Source: Catenulispora acidiphila DSM 44928 (GTDB lineage: Bacteria > Actinomycetota > Actinomycetes > Streptomycetales > Catenulisporaceae). From it: 64,000 nucleotides of DNA. Within the stretch, counting starts at the first letter, position 1. Every line of letters starts with the position of its first letter. The notes below the pieces were generated by a model that saw nothing but the letters and a program-made list of their open reading frames with translations, was not told the DNA's origin and did not search any database. Shown here piece after piece: positions 19,801-27,504 of the stretch. The stretch lies in assembly GCF_000024025.1 (NCBI RefSeq), contig NC_013131.1:3782001-3846000 (forward strand). Reading direction: 5' to 3'. A program made the translations under genes and the position numbers.

Positions 19801-20119
19801 CATCGGCGGGGCGGCGCGTCAGGGCACTGCGCCGCGAGGCGGACTCGGCCTGGACGCGGGCGGCCAGGGCGGCGACGGTCGGCTCCTGGAAGACGTCCTT
19901 GACCGGGATGTCCACGCCGAGCGTCTTGCGGATGCGGGAGACGACCTGGATCGCCTGCAAAGAGGTGGCGTCCAGGCTGAAGAAGTCGTCGAGCGCGCCG
20001 ACGTCGGGGCGGCCCAGGATGTCGCGCCAGATGGCGGCGACGGCCTCCTCGTACGGTGTGCGCGGCGGTACCGCGCCGGCCGCTCCGGCTTGGTCGTGAG
20101 CCTGCGAAACGTGGGCCAT
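16835..20119 (-). CDS. NRPS T-C-A*-T; A domain decayed, protein starts with T
   Basis: A 1094-residue synthetase. Order: T at about 25-95 (LDATS with the Ser), C at 105-530 (HHIVADA), A* at 560-990, T at 1010-1080 ([11 protein letters not shown]). A* keeps the size of an adenylation domain and remnants such as RRTGDLGRW, but has no TSGSTG phosphate loop, no YGPTE, and the A10 lysine motif reads TAEGDHDVA, so it should be inactive. Because the protein starts with T, a C domain and an A domain must come from elsewhere: the C-terminal C of the 50971-57723 protein and the lone A encoded directly upstream (20174-21733) fit. Its own promoter of the shared type lies at 20126-20172, only six bases from the ATG. 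Confidence 0.95.
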   Translation of the reverse strand: MAHVSQAHDQAGAAGAVPPRTPYEEAVAAIWRDILGRPDVGALDDFFSLDATSLQAIQVVSRIRKTLGVDIPVKDVFQEPTVAALAARVQAESASRRSALTRRPADAEPVLSFDQERLWLESQLLPPTAYNVHGRRRLAGPVDVAALEAGVAAIVARHDALRARFPVIDGQPVQIVDPPDAQWRLETARTDSLAAALRLADRQAETAFDLALGPLFRCLLVAVDGSDGSGGGTNGATDAEPEYVLSVTVHHIVADAWSIGLFVRELLALYAAGGDPERAGLPELTVQYPDFAVWQRAHIAGEELTGQLAYWRDHLAGAPPVLAMPVSRRLAVPGGGIERARAELTGAESAALGDLRRKHGVTTFMVLLAALGATLGRWSGRRDVVVGVPIAGRADAGTHALIGFFVNTLPVRVDLRGDPSFGDLLARVRQAALDGYANADAPFDVLVKELQAPRDPRQTPLFQALLNVIGPPEAETVAGIAVEPLELPALPSKFDLALTAQERGGRLGFDLAFNADRYHGSMMRELLAQVVALVRDALEDPGRAVSELGGAPGAAADSSDASGSADGNATAAAWTPHLAVDRFAQQADRVAVVGADGEHGYRWLARAADRVAAFLGAREAEPGRVGIARHPTAAFVATVLGCLKAGLEFTVTEPAAGVPASFLGLSQLLDTEETEGLSTLFEDLKEPLPAAESEATTHERDDWAVARFGFSRDDRFAAPATSPGLLVSALSSALSAGATLVMTELTPAGGVAELGDWLRSQAVSVLYTAPPLIRALAAADLRLPTLRFALVDNAGDFLPHDVEAAALLSPDCRCVSLYRVGQDGRPVAVYAVPADFTVASAPLRVPLGTGAVGLPHPSGRPAAIGEIAEIRADGRRTGDLGRWRADGVLEYTGLAGADPGQDLAEAASALRDVAEVRDALVTEQVGDEGDAIVVAYLVGPDPDAGTSGIRRYLISRLPEWLIPGALVVVGALPLTAEGDHDVALLPRTDPGAATEVYVAPRTPMEQQLVDVMAALLAVDRIGVHDTFFELGGFSLLATRLTSRIRDLFDVELSLRDVFEAPTVEGLAQLILRAQSEAFGGEDLEGLLAEITAAD

Positions 20120-20125
20120 GACTGC

Positions 20126-20172
20126 ACGCTACGAGAGACCCCGTCTGCGCGGATGTCACGCAAATCCGGGAT
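20126..20172 (-). promoter_or_regulatory. Cluster box-N23-TANNNT promoter for the T-C-A*-T NRPS
   Basis: On the minus strand the box ATCCCGGATTTGCGTGAC (20172-20155) is followed by exactly 23 bases and TAGCGT (20131-20126). The ATG of the NRPS follows six bases later, so transcription would start at or next to the start codon (leaderless). The site fills the short gap after the lone A-domain gene, showing that this NRPS has its own promoter. Confidence 0.6.
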
Positions 20173-20173
20173 A

Positions 20174-21733
20174 TCAAAGCTGCAACTGCCGCGACCCCCA
20201 ATGCTCTGATATCAGGGTCGCGCGATCGATCTTGCCGTTGACGTTCAACGGCAACCGGTCCAGCGCGACCACGGTGTCCGGGACGGAGTACCCCGGCAGC
20301 CGAGTGGCCAGCGTCGCGCGCAGATGGAGCGGGTCTGGTCCGTGGTCGACGGCATCCGGCGGCCGCGCATAGAACAGCGCCAGGTGTTCGTAACCGCCGG
20401 ACGCCCCGGTCAGCGCCACGACCGCACAGGCCGTGCCGGGCGCGGCGGCGTGCACCTCGGCCTCGATCCCGTCGAGTTCGACCCGGTGTCCGCGCAGCTT
20501 GATCTGACGGTCGGTGCGCCCCAGGAAGAAATGCCGTCCTTGTTCGTCGACCGTGCCCATGTCGCCGCCGCGATAGACGCGGACGCTCCGGTCCCCGTCC
20601 TGGACCTCGGTGAACTTCGCCTTGGTCAGCGCGTCATCGGCGAGGTAGCCGCGGGCCACTCCGGCGCCGGCCATGCACATCTCGCCGGGCTCGCCGGGCT
20701 CACAGCGCCGGTCGCCGTCCATGACGAGGATCTCGGTGTACGGGACGACCCGGCCCAACGGGATGCCCCGCTCGTCGTCGCAGTCGGCGAGCGTGACGCG
20801 GTGCGTGGTGACCACCATGCACACCTCGACCGGGCCGTAGCAGTTGTAGAACTCGATGTCGGGGTGGCGGCGCAGGAAGGCGCGCGCGTGCTCCGGCGAC
20901 ATCCGCTCGCCCCCGACGTAGAGACGGTGCAGCCCGGTGAAGCAGTCGATGTCCTCGTCGACCAGCAGATGGAACAGGGAGGTCGTGAGCCACAGGGTAT
21001 TGACACCTTGGACCTCGATCAGCTCCGTCACCGAGTGCGGAGTGAGGAAGTCGTCGGCGACCGGGACGCACGTGCCGCCCGAAGTGAGCACGCCCCAGAG
21101 CTCGAACGCGGCGACATCCCAGGTCAGATACGTCGACAGCGGCGTGACGCAGCCCGGCGTGAACGCCATCGTGCCCGTCGGATCGAACAGCCGCATGGTC
21201 GCGCTGTGCGGCGACAGGACTCCCTTGGACTCGCCGGTCGTGCCCGAGGTGAAGAAGACACAGGCGGTCGCGCCGGCGTCGGTGTGTTCGAGCCCGACGG
21301 TGGCCTGATCGTCAGAGTCCGCGGCTCCCGCGCCCGCCAACGGCGGCGGACACCACACATCCAACCCCAGCCGCTCGGCCGCCTCCCGATGGTCCGGGCC
21401 GACCACCACCGGCGACGTGCCCAGCTTCGCCAGCACGTCGGCGATCCGCGCGTCCGGCCAGCGGTGGTCCAGCGCGGCGTAGGCGGCGCCGCACTTCAGG
21501 ATCGCCAGCAGCGCCGGCGGCAGTTCGGGGGAGCGGGTCATCAGCACCGGGACGAGGTCCCCGGCGCGCACGCCCCGGCGGCGCAGCTCGCGCGCCCAGG
21601 CGTCGGCGGCGCGGTCCAGCCGCGCGTAGCTCAGCACGGTCCCGTCCAGGCCCAGCACGGCCGGGGCGTCCGGGTGCTCGGCGGCGATCCGGGAGATCGC
21701 GAGGTGGAGGGGGGTGATCGGTGTCCTGGTCAT
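20174..21733 (-). CDS. Stand-alone NRPS adenylation domain without a T domain
   Basis: A 519-residue A domain ending just after A10 (NVNGKIDRATL). Motifs: A3 FTSGTTGESKGV, A5 YNCYGPVEV (Thr of YGPTE is Val), A7 YRGGDMG (Thr replaced by Gly), A8 GRTDRQIKLRGHRVE. Pocket residues by alignment D-V-F-W-Y-G-C-M-V-K, no match known to me. The catalytic lysine and phosphate loop are present, so it should be active. Starts at 21733, 21790 and 21808 are possible; 21733 gives a normal A N-terminus and leaves the promoter box at 21771-21817 outside the gene. The next gene downstream begins with an orphan T domain, its most likely partner. Confidence 0.9.
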   Translation of the reverse strand: MTRTPITPLHLAISRIAAEHPDAPAVLGLDGTVLSYARLDRAADAWARELRRRGVRAGDLVPVLMTRSPELPPALLAILKCGAAYAALDHRWPDARIADVLAKLGTSPVVVGPDHREAAERLGLDVWCPPPLAGAGAADSDDQATVGLEHTDAGATACVFFTSGTTGESKGVLSPHSATMRLFDPTGTMAFTPGCVTPLSTYLTWDVAAFELWGVLTSGGTCVPVADDFLTPHSVTELIEVQGVNTLWLTTSLFHLLVDEDIDCFTGLHRLYVGGERMSPEHARAFLRRHPDIEFYNCYGPVEVCMVVTTHRVTLADCDDERGIPLGRVVPYTEILVMDGDRRCEPGEPGEMCMAGAGVARGYLADDALTKAKFTEVQDGDRSVRVYRGGDMGTVDEQGRHFFLGRTDRQIKLRGHRVELDGIEAEVHAAAPGTACAVVALTGASGGYEHLALFYARPPDAVDHGPDPLHLRATLATRLPGYSVPDTVVALDRLPLNVNGKIDRATLISEHWGSRQLQL

Positions 21734-21770
21734 CGGTGGCCAGGGTGCCGTGTCCGGTTCGGCCCGGTAC

Positions 21771-21817
21771 AGTCCTTGTTCGCGCGACATGACAGAAGTG
21801 CCGCTCATCCGTAGCTT
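21771..21817 (+). promoter_or_regulatory. Cluster box-N23-TANNNT promoter for the AlkZ-like gene
   Basis: The box AGTCCTTGTTCGCGCGAC (21771-21788) is followed by exactly 23 bases and TAGCTT (21812-21817), about 80 bases upstream of the winged-helix gene. The shared layout ties this gene to the peptide cluster. The box is one of the more divergent ones (TTCG instead of TTCA). Confidence 0.45.
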
Positions 21818-21897
21818 CACGCCCGGAATCGGCGGGATCCGCCACCGGGGACCGCCACCGGGATCCGCCGCCGGCGCGACGACACGCGAGGGACACG

Positions 21898-23046
21898 ATG
21901 GGCCTGACCGACCGGGAACTGAATCGCGCGACCCTCCAGCGGCAGCTGCTGCTGCGGCGCGAGCGGCTCGACCCCGCCGAGGCCGTGCGCCGCCTGGGCG
22001 GACTGCAATCGCAAGAGCCGGCCTCGCCGTACCTGGCGCTGTGGACCCGCCTGGCGAAGTTCGACCCGGCGGCGCTCGACAAAGCGTTCGCCGACCGCAC
22101 CGTGGTGAAGGCCTCGCTGATGCGGCTGACCCTGCACACCGTGCACGGCGCGGACTGGCCCGCCTTCCACGCGGCGATGCTCGCCAGCCTGCGCGCGTCC
22201 CGCCTGAACGACCGCCGCTTCCTGAGCACCGGTCTGACCGCCGAGGACGCCGACGCGCAGCTGCCGGACCTCGCGCGTTTCCTTAGCCGCCCCCGCAGCG
22301 CCGAAGAGATCGAGAAGCGCCTCGCCGAACGCCTCGGCGTCACCGAACCGCGCGCCTGGTGGGCGCTGAAGATGTACGCACCGCTGCACCACGCGCCGAC
22401 CGGCGGACCGTGGACGTTCGGCGCCGAGTCACCCTCCTTCCAAGCGGCGAGGGGCGAACTCGACCCGAAGCAGCACACTGAGGCAGTCCACACCCTGCTC
22501 CGCAGCTACCTGCGCGCCTACGGCCCGGCGACCGCGCAGGACTTCGCGCAATTCACGATGCTGCGACAGCCCCTGGTCAAACAGGCGCTCACCGAGCTCG
22601 ACGGCGAAGTCGTCCCGGTGAAGGGCCCGAACCGCATGAACCTGTTCGACCTCGCCGACCTCCAATCCGCCTCCGATCACCCCGACGCCGACACCCCCGC
22701 CCCGCCCCGCCTCCTCCCGATGTGGGACGGCACCCTGCTCGCCTACGCCGACCGCACCCGCATCGTCCCCGCCGAATACCGCTCCCTGGTGATCCAACGC
22801 AACGGCGACGTACTCCCGACCCTCCTGGTCGACGGCTACGTCGCCGGCGTCTGGCGCCCCACCGAGGGCGGCATCGAGGCAACGGCGTTCCGCAGCCTCG
22901 ACAAGGACACATGGTCCGGCCTCGCCACCGAAGCAGCCGCCCTGAGCCGCTTCCTGAGCAAGCGCGACCCCGGGCTGTATCAGCGGTATGCGCACTGGTG
23001 GACGAAGGGCATGCCCCGCGCGGAAGTCAGGATCCTGCCGGGCTAG
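21898..23046 (+). CDS. Winged-helix DNA-glycosylase-like protein (HTH_42/AlkZ-YcaQ superfamily)
   Basis: A 382-residue protein with start ATG 21898 behind GAGGGACACG. It resembles the winged-helix DNA-binding family that includes YcaQ and AlkZ, the Streptomyces glycosylase that gives self-resistance to azinomycin B. The AlkZ catalytic motif is Gln-x-Gln at residues 37 and 39; this protein reads LQSQEP with Gln at exactly 37 and 39. The middle residue is Ser, not aliphatic. Conserved stretches LMRLTLHTV and WDGTLLAYADRTRI also look family-like. It is preceded by a promoter of the cluster type. Repair of DNA damaged by the pathway product is a plausible role. Many actinobacterial members have no known function, so this remains inference. 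Confidence 0.75.
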   Translation: MGLTDRELNRATLQRQLLLRRERLDPAEAVRRLGGLQSQEPASPYLALWTRLAKFDPAALDKAFADRTVVKASLMRLTLHTVHGADWPAFHAAMLASLRASRLNDRRFLSTGLTAEDADAQLPDLARFLSRPRSAEEIEKRLAERLGVTEPRAWWALKMYAPLHHAPTGGPWTFGAESPSFQAARGELDPKQHTEAVHTLLRSYLRAYGPATAQDFAQFTMLRQPLVKQALTELDGEVVPVKGPNRMNLFDLADLQSASDHPDADTPAPPRLLPMWDGTLLAYADRTRIVPAEYRSLVIQRNGDVLPTLLVDGYVAGVWRPTEGGIEATAFRSLDKDTWSGLATEAAALSRFLSKRDPGLYQRYAHWWTKGMPRAEVRILPG

Positions 23047-23087
23047 CGCGCGACTCCGCGCCCCGATCCACTGCTCACCCTTGTCCT

Positions 23088-23104
23088 GTTCCGTTCAACG
23101 GAAC
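23088..23104. repeat. Perfect palindrome upstream of the lectin gene
   Basis: GTTCCGTTCAACGGAAC is a perfect palindrome with eight-base arms around one central base, 86 bases upstream of the lectin start. Outside it, TGTCC and GGGACA extend the symmetry. It may be an operator or an mRNA hairpin. It shares composition with the cluster boxes but lacks a -10 hexamer at the 23-base spacing. Confidence 0.45.
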
Positions 23105-23189
23105 GGGACACGACAGTTCCGACACCTCCCTTGCAAGCTGAGCGTCGTCCGAGCACGGAGCTCGGTACACAGCCCACCAAGGGGGAGAA

Positions 23190-23708
23190 ATGCGTATGCG
23201 ACGCAAGATCGCGGCGATCGGAGTGTCGATGGCGGCGGCGGTGTCCGCCGTCGTGGTGTCCAGCGGATCGGCCAGCGCCGCGCCGTTCCCGTTCCAGGAG
23301 ATCGGGGTGTTCAACTCCAGCCACTGCCTGGACAACGCGACCGAGATCGACTCGGTCCTGCAGATGTGGTCGTGCACCGGCGGGGACGAGCAGCAATGGG
23401 CCGAGGAGTTCGACACCAACACCAGCACCTACTACTTCGTCAACCTGAACACGCACCGGTGCATCACCGCGCCGCCGGCGCAGGGCCGGGTCGACATGGA
23501 GCCGTGCCCCCTCAACTCCCCGCCGAACTCGCAGTCCCAGGAGTGGACGATCTTCGACCACGCCTCCGACAACTCCTGGATCGCCTGGCAGAACAAGGCG
23601 AGCCACCTGTGCCTGGACACGCCGAGCGTGGGCAACGGCACCGTGCTGGAAGCCGAGCCCTGCAACGTGGCCATCAGCTACCAGAAGTTCACCGAGCGCG
23701 GGCGCTGA
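23190..23708 (+). CDS. Secreted ricin-type (beta-trefoil) lectin-like protein
   Basis: A 172-residue protein starting at ATG 23190 behind GGGGGAGAA. It has a classical signal peptide: MRMRRK, a hydrophobic stretch to about residue 28, and an Ala-x-Ala cleavage site (SASAAP). The mature part has repeats with QQW and QEW, typical of beta-trefoil carbohydrate-binding domains, and six Cys that could form disulphides. No catalytic domain is present. It probably binds sugar outside the cell. Its position between NRPS tailoring genes may be accidental, and no cluster-type promoter is seen. A strong hairpin follows the stop codon. Confidence 0.75.
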   Translation: MRMRRKIAAIGVSMAAAVSAVVVSSGSASAAPFPFQEIGVFNSSHCLDNATEIDSVLQMWSCTGGDEQQWAEEFDTNTSTYYFVNLNTHRCITAPPAQGRVDMEPCPLNSPPNSQSQEWTIFDHASDNSWIAWQNKASHLCLDTPSVGNGTVLEAEPCNVAISYQKFTERGR

Positions 23709-23747
23709 CGGAACCGGCCGGTCCGGCAGAGACATCCCGTCCCGGAC

Positions 23748-23776
23748 TCCGGCGCCCTACCCAGCGGGGCGCCGGA
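23748..23776 (+). terminator. Hairpin terminator after the lectin gene
   Basis: Perfect ten-base stem (TCCGGCGCCC paired with GGGCGCCGGA) with a nine-base loop, 39 bases after the lectin stop. It lies between convergent genes, so it may work in both directions. There is no U tract, which is common for actinobacterial terminators. Confidence 0.6.
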
Positions 23777-23824
23777 ACCCGCACGAGCAGCCTCAGCGAG
23801 AACACCCGCCTGCGGCAGGCGTCC

Positions 23825-25081
23825 TCACCCCGTCTCCCGCCGCCGCGCCCGCCGCGTCACGCGGCACGGTAGCGTCGTGAAGCCGCGCTGGTGCGCCGAC
23901 TGCACGCGCTTGGCGTTCTCGATGTCGATCTCGTACTCGGCCACCTCGGCGGCGGCTTCCTCGAGCACGATGCGGATCTCGGACTTGGCGAGTGCGCCGC
24001 CGAGGCAGTGGTGCGGGCCGGCGCCGAAGCTGATCATCTTGCGGGTGTCGCGGTCGATGTCGAAGACGTCGGGGTCGGTGAAGACGCGGTGGTCGCGGTT
24101 CGCCGAGGCGGGGAGCATCACCATGCGGACGCCTGCCGGGACCTGGACGCCGTGCATCTCCACGTCGCGGGTCACCGTGCGGGAGGTCATCTGGCTGCTG
24201 GAGTCGTAGCGCAGGGTCTCGTTCATCCAGTCGTCGAAGCGCCCTTCCAGGCCCGCGCGCTGGACGTCCGGCAGCCGCCAGCCGTGGTACCAGGCGTTGC
24301 CGATCAGTTTGCCGGTGGACTCGTTGCCGCCGGAGACCAGCAGGAACAGGAACGCCACGATCTCCGAGTCGGTGAGCTTGCCGCCGCCGGCGACCTCGGC
24401 CTCGCACAGCAGCGAGGTGAGGTTGTCTCCGGGATGCTTGCGCACCTCGGAGACCAGGTGCACGTAGTACGTCGCGAGCCGGAACGCCGCGGCCAGCGTC
24501 TCCTCCGAGCGCTCGTCGGACTCGTTGGCGCGCTTGGTCAGCCGGTCGGTGTCGAAGCGGATCAGATCCCAGTCGCTCTCCGGGACGCCGAGCATCTCGC
24601 AGACCACGTCGTTCGGCACGGCGGCGGCGTAGTCGGCGGCGAAGTCGACGTAGTCCCCGGACTCCAGCAGCGGGTCCAGCCGCCTGCGGCACAGCTCCCT
24701 GATGCGCTGCTCGCGCTGGATCACGCTGCGCGGCGTGAAGTCCTTGGACACCAGCCCGCGCAGCGTGCCGTGGTCCGGCGGGTCCAGGGCGAGGAAGAAG
24801 ACGTTCTTGTACGCCTGCGGACCCCACAGCGCGGGCTCCAGCGAGATCCCGTTGCGGTTGGTGAACGTCGCCGGGTCGCGCAGCGCCGCGTCGACGTCGG
24901 CGTACCGGGACAGCGCGTAGAAGTTGCGCTCGGGGTTGTGGTAGACCGGCGCGTTCTCGCGCATCCAGGCGTAGATCGGATACGGGTCCTTCTGGACCTG
25001 GTAGGAGAACGGGTCGTAGTGGAACTCGGGTTCGGTGTCGGCTTCGGGCTCGGCCAGCAAGCCGGCTTCGTCAGTGCGCAT
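23825..25081 (-). CDS. Cytochrome P450 paired with an A-T didomain
   Basis: A 418-residue P450 starting at ATG 25081. Motifs: I-helix SGGNEST (in place of AGxxT), ExxR as NETLRY, haem loop FGAGPHHCLG. The C-terminus is Arg-rich. It starts 16 bases after the stop of the A-T didomain on the same strand, so the two form an operon. This is the second A-T/P450 pair in the cluster and suggests hydroxylation (or other oxidation) of the amino acid held on that T domain. It is only distantly like the P450 at 2709-3974, which has a different I-helix and N-terminus. Substrate inferred, not shown. Confidence 0.88.
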   Translation of the reverse strand: MRTDEAGLLAEPEADTEPEFHYDPFSYQVQKDPYPIYAWMRENAPVYHNPERNFYALSRYADVDAALRDPATFTNRNGISLEPALWGPQAYKNVFFLALDPPDHGTLRGLVSKDFTPRSVIQREQRIRELCRRRLDPLLESGDYVDFAADYAAAVPNDVVCEMLGVPESDWDLIRFDTDRLTKRANESDERSEETLAAAFRLATYYVHLVSEVRKHPGDNLTSLLCEAEVAGGGKLTDSEIVAFLFLLVSGGNESTGKLIGNAWYHGWRLPDVQRAGLEGRFDDWMNETLRYDSSSQMTSRTVTRDVEMHGVQVPAGVRMVMLPASANRDHRVFTDPDVFDIDRDTRKMISFGAGPHHCLGGALAKSEIRIVLEEAAAEVAEYEIDIENAKRVQSAHQRGFTTLPCRVTRRARRRETG

Positions 25082-25097
25082 GGTGGTGTACTCCGAT

Positions 25098-27329
25098 CTA
25101 TCCAGGATTCGGGGCGGCGGGTTCGGCGGGTTCCGCGTGTCCTTCGCGGATCGACTGCGCGACCTCGCGCACGCTTCCGGTCAGCAGCTTCAGCACCTCC
25201 GGCTTGACCCGCAGCTCGGCCACGCACGCGTCGATCACCGTGAACGCCAGCAGCGAGTGCCCGCCGAGCCCGGCGAAGGTGTCCAGCACGCTCACCGGAC
25301 CGGACTGCAGCACCCGGCTGTAGATCCCGACCAGCCGCGCCTCCAACTCGTCCGCAGGCGGCACGATCGCGCGCTCCTCGCCGTCGGCGAAGCCCTCCCA
25401 CACCGCCAGCAGCGCCGCGGTGTCGACCTTGCCGTTGACCGTCGCCGGGATCCTCGGGACCGCGACCAGCCGCTCGGGCCGCATGTGTTCGGCCAGGAGC
25501 GCGGCGGCGCGGCGCAGCACCTCGGCCGCCTCCGCCTCGCCGAACGTCCCCGGTTCGGCGGGTACGACGAAGGCGATCAGCCGCGCAGGCGTTCCGTGCG
25601 TGCCTTGAGTCCCGTGGACAGCCACCGCGCAGTCCACGACCGCCGGATCGGCGGCGAGCACCGACTCGACCTCGCCCGGCTCGACCCGCAGCCCGCGGAT
25701 CTTCACCTGCCGGTCGATGCGCCCCAGATGCTCCAGCACGCCGTCGTCGCGATAGCGGCACAGGTCGCCGGTCCGGTACATCCGCGTACCCGGCGGTCCA
25801 TAGGGGTCGGCGACGAAACGCTCCGCGGTCCGCGCCGGCGCGCGCCAGTAGCTCTGCGCCAGCCCTATCGGACCACTGATATACGCCTCGCCGGCCACCC
25901 CCACCGGCAGCGGCTCCAGATCCTCGCCGAGCACGCTCAACCGGAAGTGCGCCGCCGGACGCCCCAACGGCACCGGCACGCCGGGATCCGGATCCAGCGC
26001 CATATCCGTCACGGTCCCGGCTTCCGTCGGGCCATAGCAGTTCACGAGCACAGCGTCCGGAAGCGCACGGTAGAACGTGTCCCGGACCCGCGCCGTCACC
26101 GGCTCCCCGCCGCACAACGCCCACCGCAGCCGCGCCGCCGAGGCATCCACCTGCTCCAGGAACGGCGTCATCACCGTCGGCGCCAAGAACACGGTCGTCA
26201 CACCGTGCTCCTCGACCAGCCGCGCCAGCCGCCGCGCGTCGCGATGCGCGCCGGGCTCGCAGACGATCAGGCGCGCGCCGTGGTACAGCGGCCAGAACAG
26301 CTCCCAAATGGAGACGTCGAACCCCGGCGAGGTCTTGAACACCGCGGCGTCGCCGGGTTCATACGGGTACTGACTCTGCATCCAGTCCAGATGTGCGAGC
26401 GCTCCATCGGTCGGATACGCGACGCCCTTGGGACGCCCGGTAGAGCCTGACGTGTAAAGGATATTGAGAATCGCAGTACCCGGATTCGCGCTCACCGCCA
26501 CGGGCGGATCGCTCGCCGGCTGCTCCTGCCACTGCGCCGCGTCGGCTTCGAGATCGATGACTCGCCAACCGCCCTCCGGCACGCGCGACCGGCTCGCCGG
26601 ATCGGTGAGCACATGCGTCGGCGCGCAGTCGGCGAGCATGTAGCCCAGGCGCGCGTCGGGCAGGTCCGCGTCCAGCGGCACGTACGCGCAGCCCGCCTTC
26701 ACCGCCGCGTAGATCGCCACGACTTGCGGCACACCGCGCTCGGCGCAGATCGCGACGCGGCTGCCAGGACCGGCGCCAGTCGAACGCAGGAAGTGCGCGA
26801 GCCGATTCGCGCGCTCGTTCAGCTCCCGGTAGCTGACGTGCTCCCCGGAAGCGGCGACCAACGCCACCGCCTCCGGCGTCCGCGTCGCCTGCTCCTGGAA
26901 CGGCTCGGCCATCGTCCGATGCAGCACCTGCGGCACGCGATGCGGGTTCAGCTCGTACAGAATCCGCCGGCGCTCCTGTTCGGAGAGCAGCGGATGCGCC
27001 GACATCGGCAGCTCCGGCGCGGCCATCGCACACGCCAGCAGGTGTTGGAACGCCCGAGCCCACGCCAGCGCGGTCGGCGAGTCGGCCGAATCGGTCATCG
27101 ACTCCACATACAGCCGCCGGCCGTCCTCGGAGACCAGCAGCGCGGCGTCGGCGGGACCGGCGTCCGGCGGCGGCAGCACGCGCTCGTGCTCGCCGTGGAT
27201 CAGGCGCACGCGCCGCGCCAGCCGCCGGGCCAGCTCCTCGGCGCACGCCGCCAGGACGTCCGGCGGGCAGGCGGGGACGGCGACCGGGCCGACGCATTCG
27301 GACGGCGCCGGACGGAGGCTGCTGCTCAC
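25098..27329 (-). CDS. NRPS A-T didomain with a remnant of a C domain at its N-terminus
   Basis: A 743-residue protein starting at GTG 27329. The first 110-120 residues contain no HHxxxDG; their end (HPLLSEQERRRILYELN) looks like the C-terminal junction of a condensation domain, so this is probably a decayed C. A at about 135-640: A3 [12 protein letters not shown]5 VNCYGPTEAGT, A7 YRTGD, A8 GRIDRQVKIRG, A10 VNGKVDT. T at about 665-730 (LGGHS). Pocket D-V-W-F-L-G-C-T-V-K, no match known to me. It is followed in the operon by a P450, so its carrier-bound amino acid is probably oxidised and then handed on. It is divergent from the A-T-TE operon at 27505. Confidence 0.9.
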   Translation of the reverse strand: MSSSLRPAPSECVGPVAVPACPPDVLAACAEELARRLARRVRLIHGEHERVLPPPDAGPADAALLVSEDGRRLYVESMTDSADSPTALAWARAFQHLLACAMAAPELPMSAHPLLSEQERRRILYELNPHRVPQVLHRTMAEPFQEQATRTPEAVALVAASGEHVSYRELNERANRLAHFLRSTGAGPGSRVAICAERGVPQVVAIYAAVKAGCAYVPLDADLPDARLGYMLADCAPTHVLTDPASRSRVPEGGWRVIDLEADAAQWQEQPASDPPVAVSANPGTAILNILYTSGSTGRPKGVAYPTDGALAHLDWMQSQYPYEPGDAAVFKTSPGFDVSIWELFWPLYHGARLIVCEPGAHRDARRLARLVEEHGVTTVFLAPTVMTPFLEQVDASAARLRWALCGGEPVTARVRDTFYRALPDAVLVNCYGPTEAGTVTDMALDPDPGVPVPLGRPAAHFRLSVLGEDLEPLPVGVAGEAYISGPIGLAQSYWRAPARTAERFVADPYGPPGTRMYRTGDLCRYRDDGVLEHLGRIDRQVKIRGLRVEPGEVESVLAADPAVVDCAVAVHGTQGTHGTPARLIAFVVPAEPGTFGEAEAAEVLRRAAALLAEHMRPERLVAVPRIPATVNGKVDTAALLAVWEGFADGEERAIVPPADELEARLVGIYSRVLQSGPVSVLDTFAGLGGHSLLAFTVIDACVAELRVKPEVLKLLTGSVREVAQSIREGHAEPAEPAAPNPG

Positions 27330-27400
27330 GCGCGCTCCCGGGTGGTTCGCAGGGTGTGTCAGGGCTTTTCAGTCAACGGAATCGCCGCCCCCGCCCGGCA

Positions 27401-27447
27401 GTCGCTCTTTCACGTGACTGCTGTCCGGGCACGGCCGTCCATAGGTT
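27401..27447 (+). promoter_or_regulatory. Cluster box-N23-TANNNT promoter for the A-T-TE/oxygenase operon
   Basis: The box GTCGCTCTTTCACGTGAC (27401-27418) is followed by exactly 23 bases and TAGGTT (27442-27447). Transcription starting about seven bases later would leave the upstream GTG at 27451 outside or at the very end of the mRNA. This favours ATG 27505 as the start of the A-T-TE gene. An inverted GCAGTC/GACTGC pair (27398-27421) overlaps the box. Confidence 0.6.
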
Positions 27448-27504
27448 TCGGTGCGAGAGCCGCACCCCGCCTTCAGCGGTGTGCCCGGATCCGATGGGCG
27501 CTTG

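Noticed and set aside
23088..23138. Lectin upstream palindrome as a member of the shared promoter set
   Set aside because: No TANNNT hexamer at the 23-base spacing from either GGAAC or GGGAC; kept only as a palindrome.
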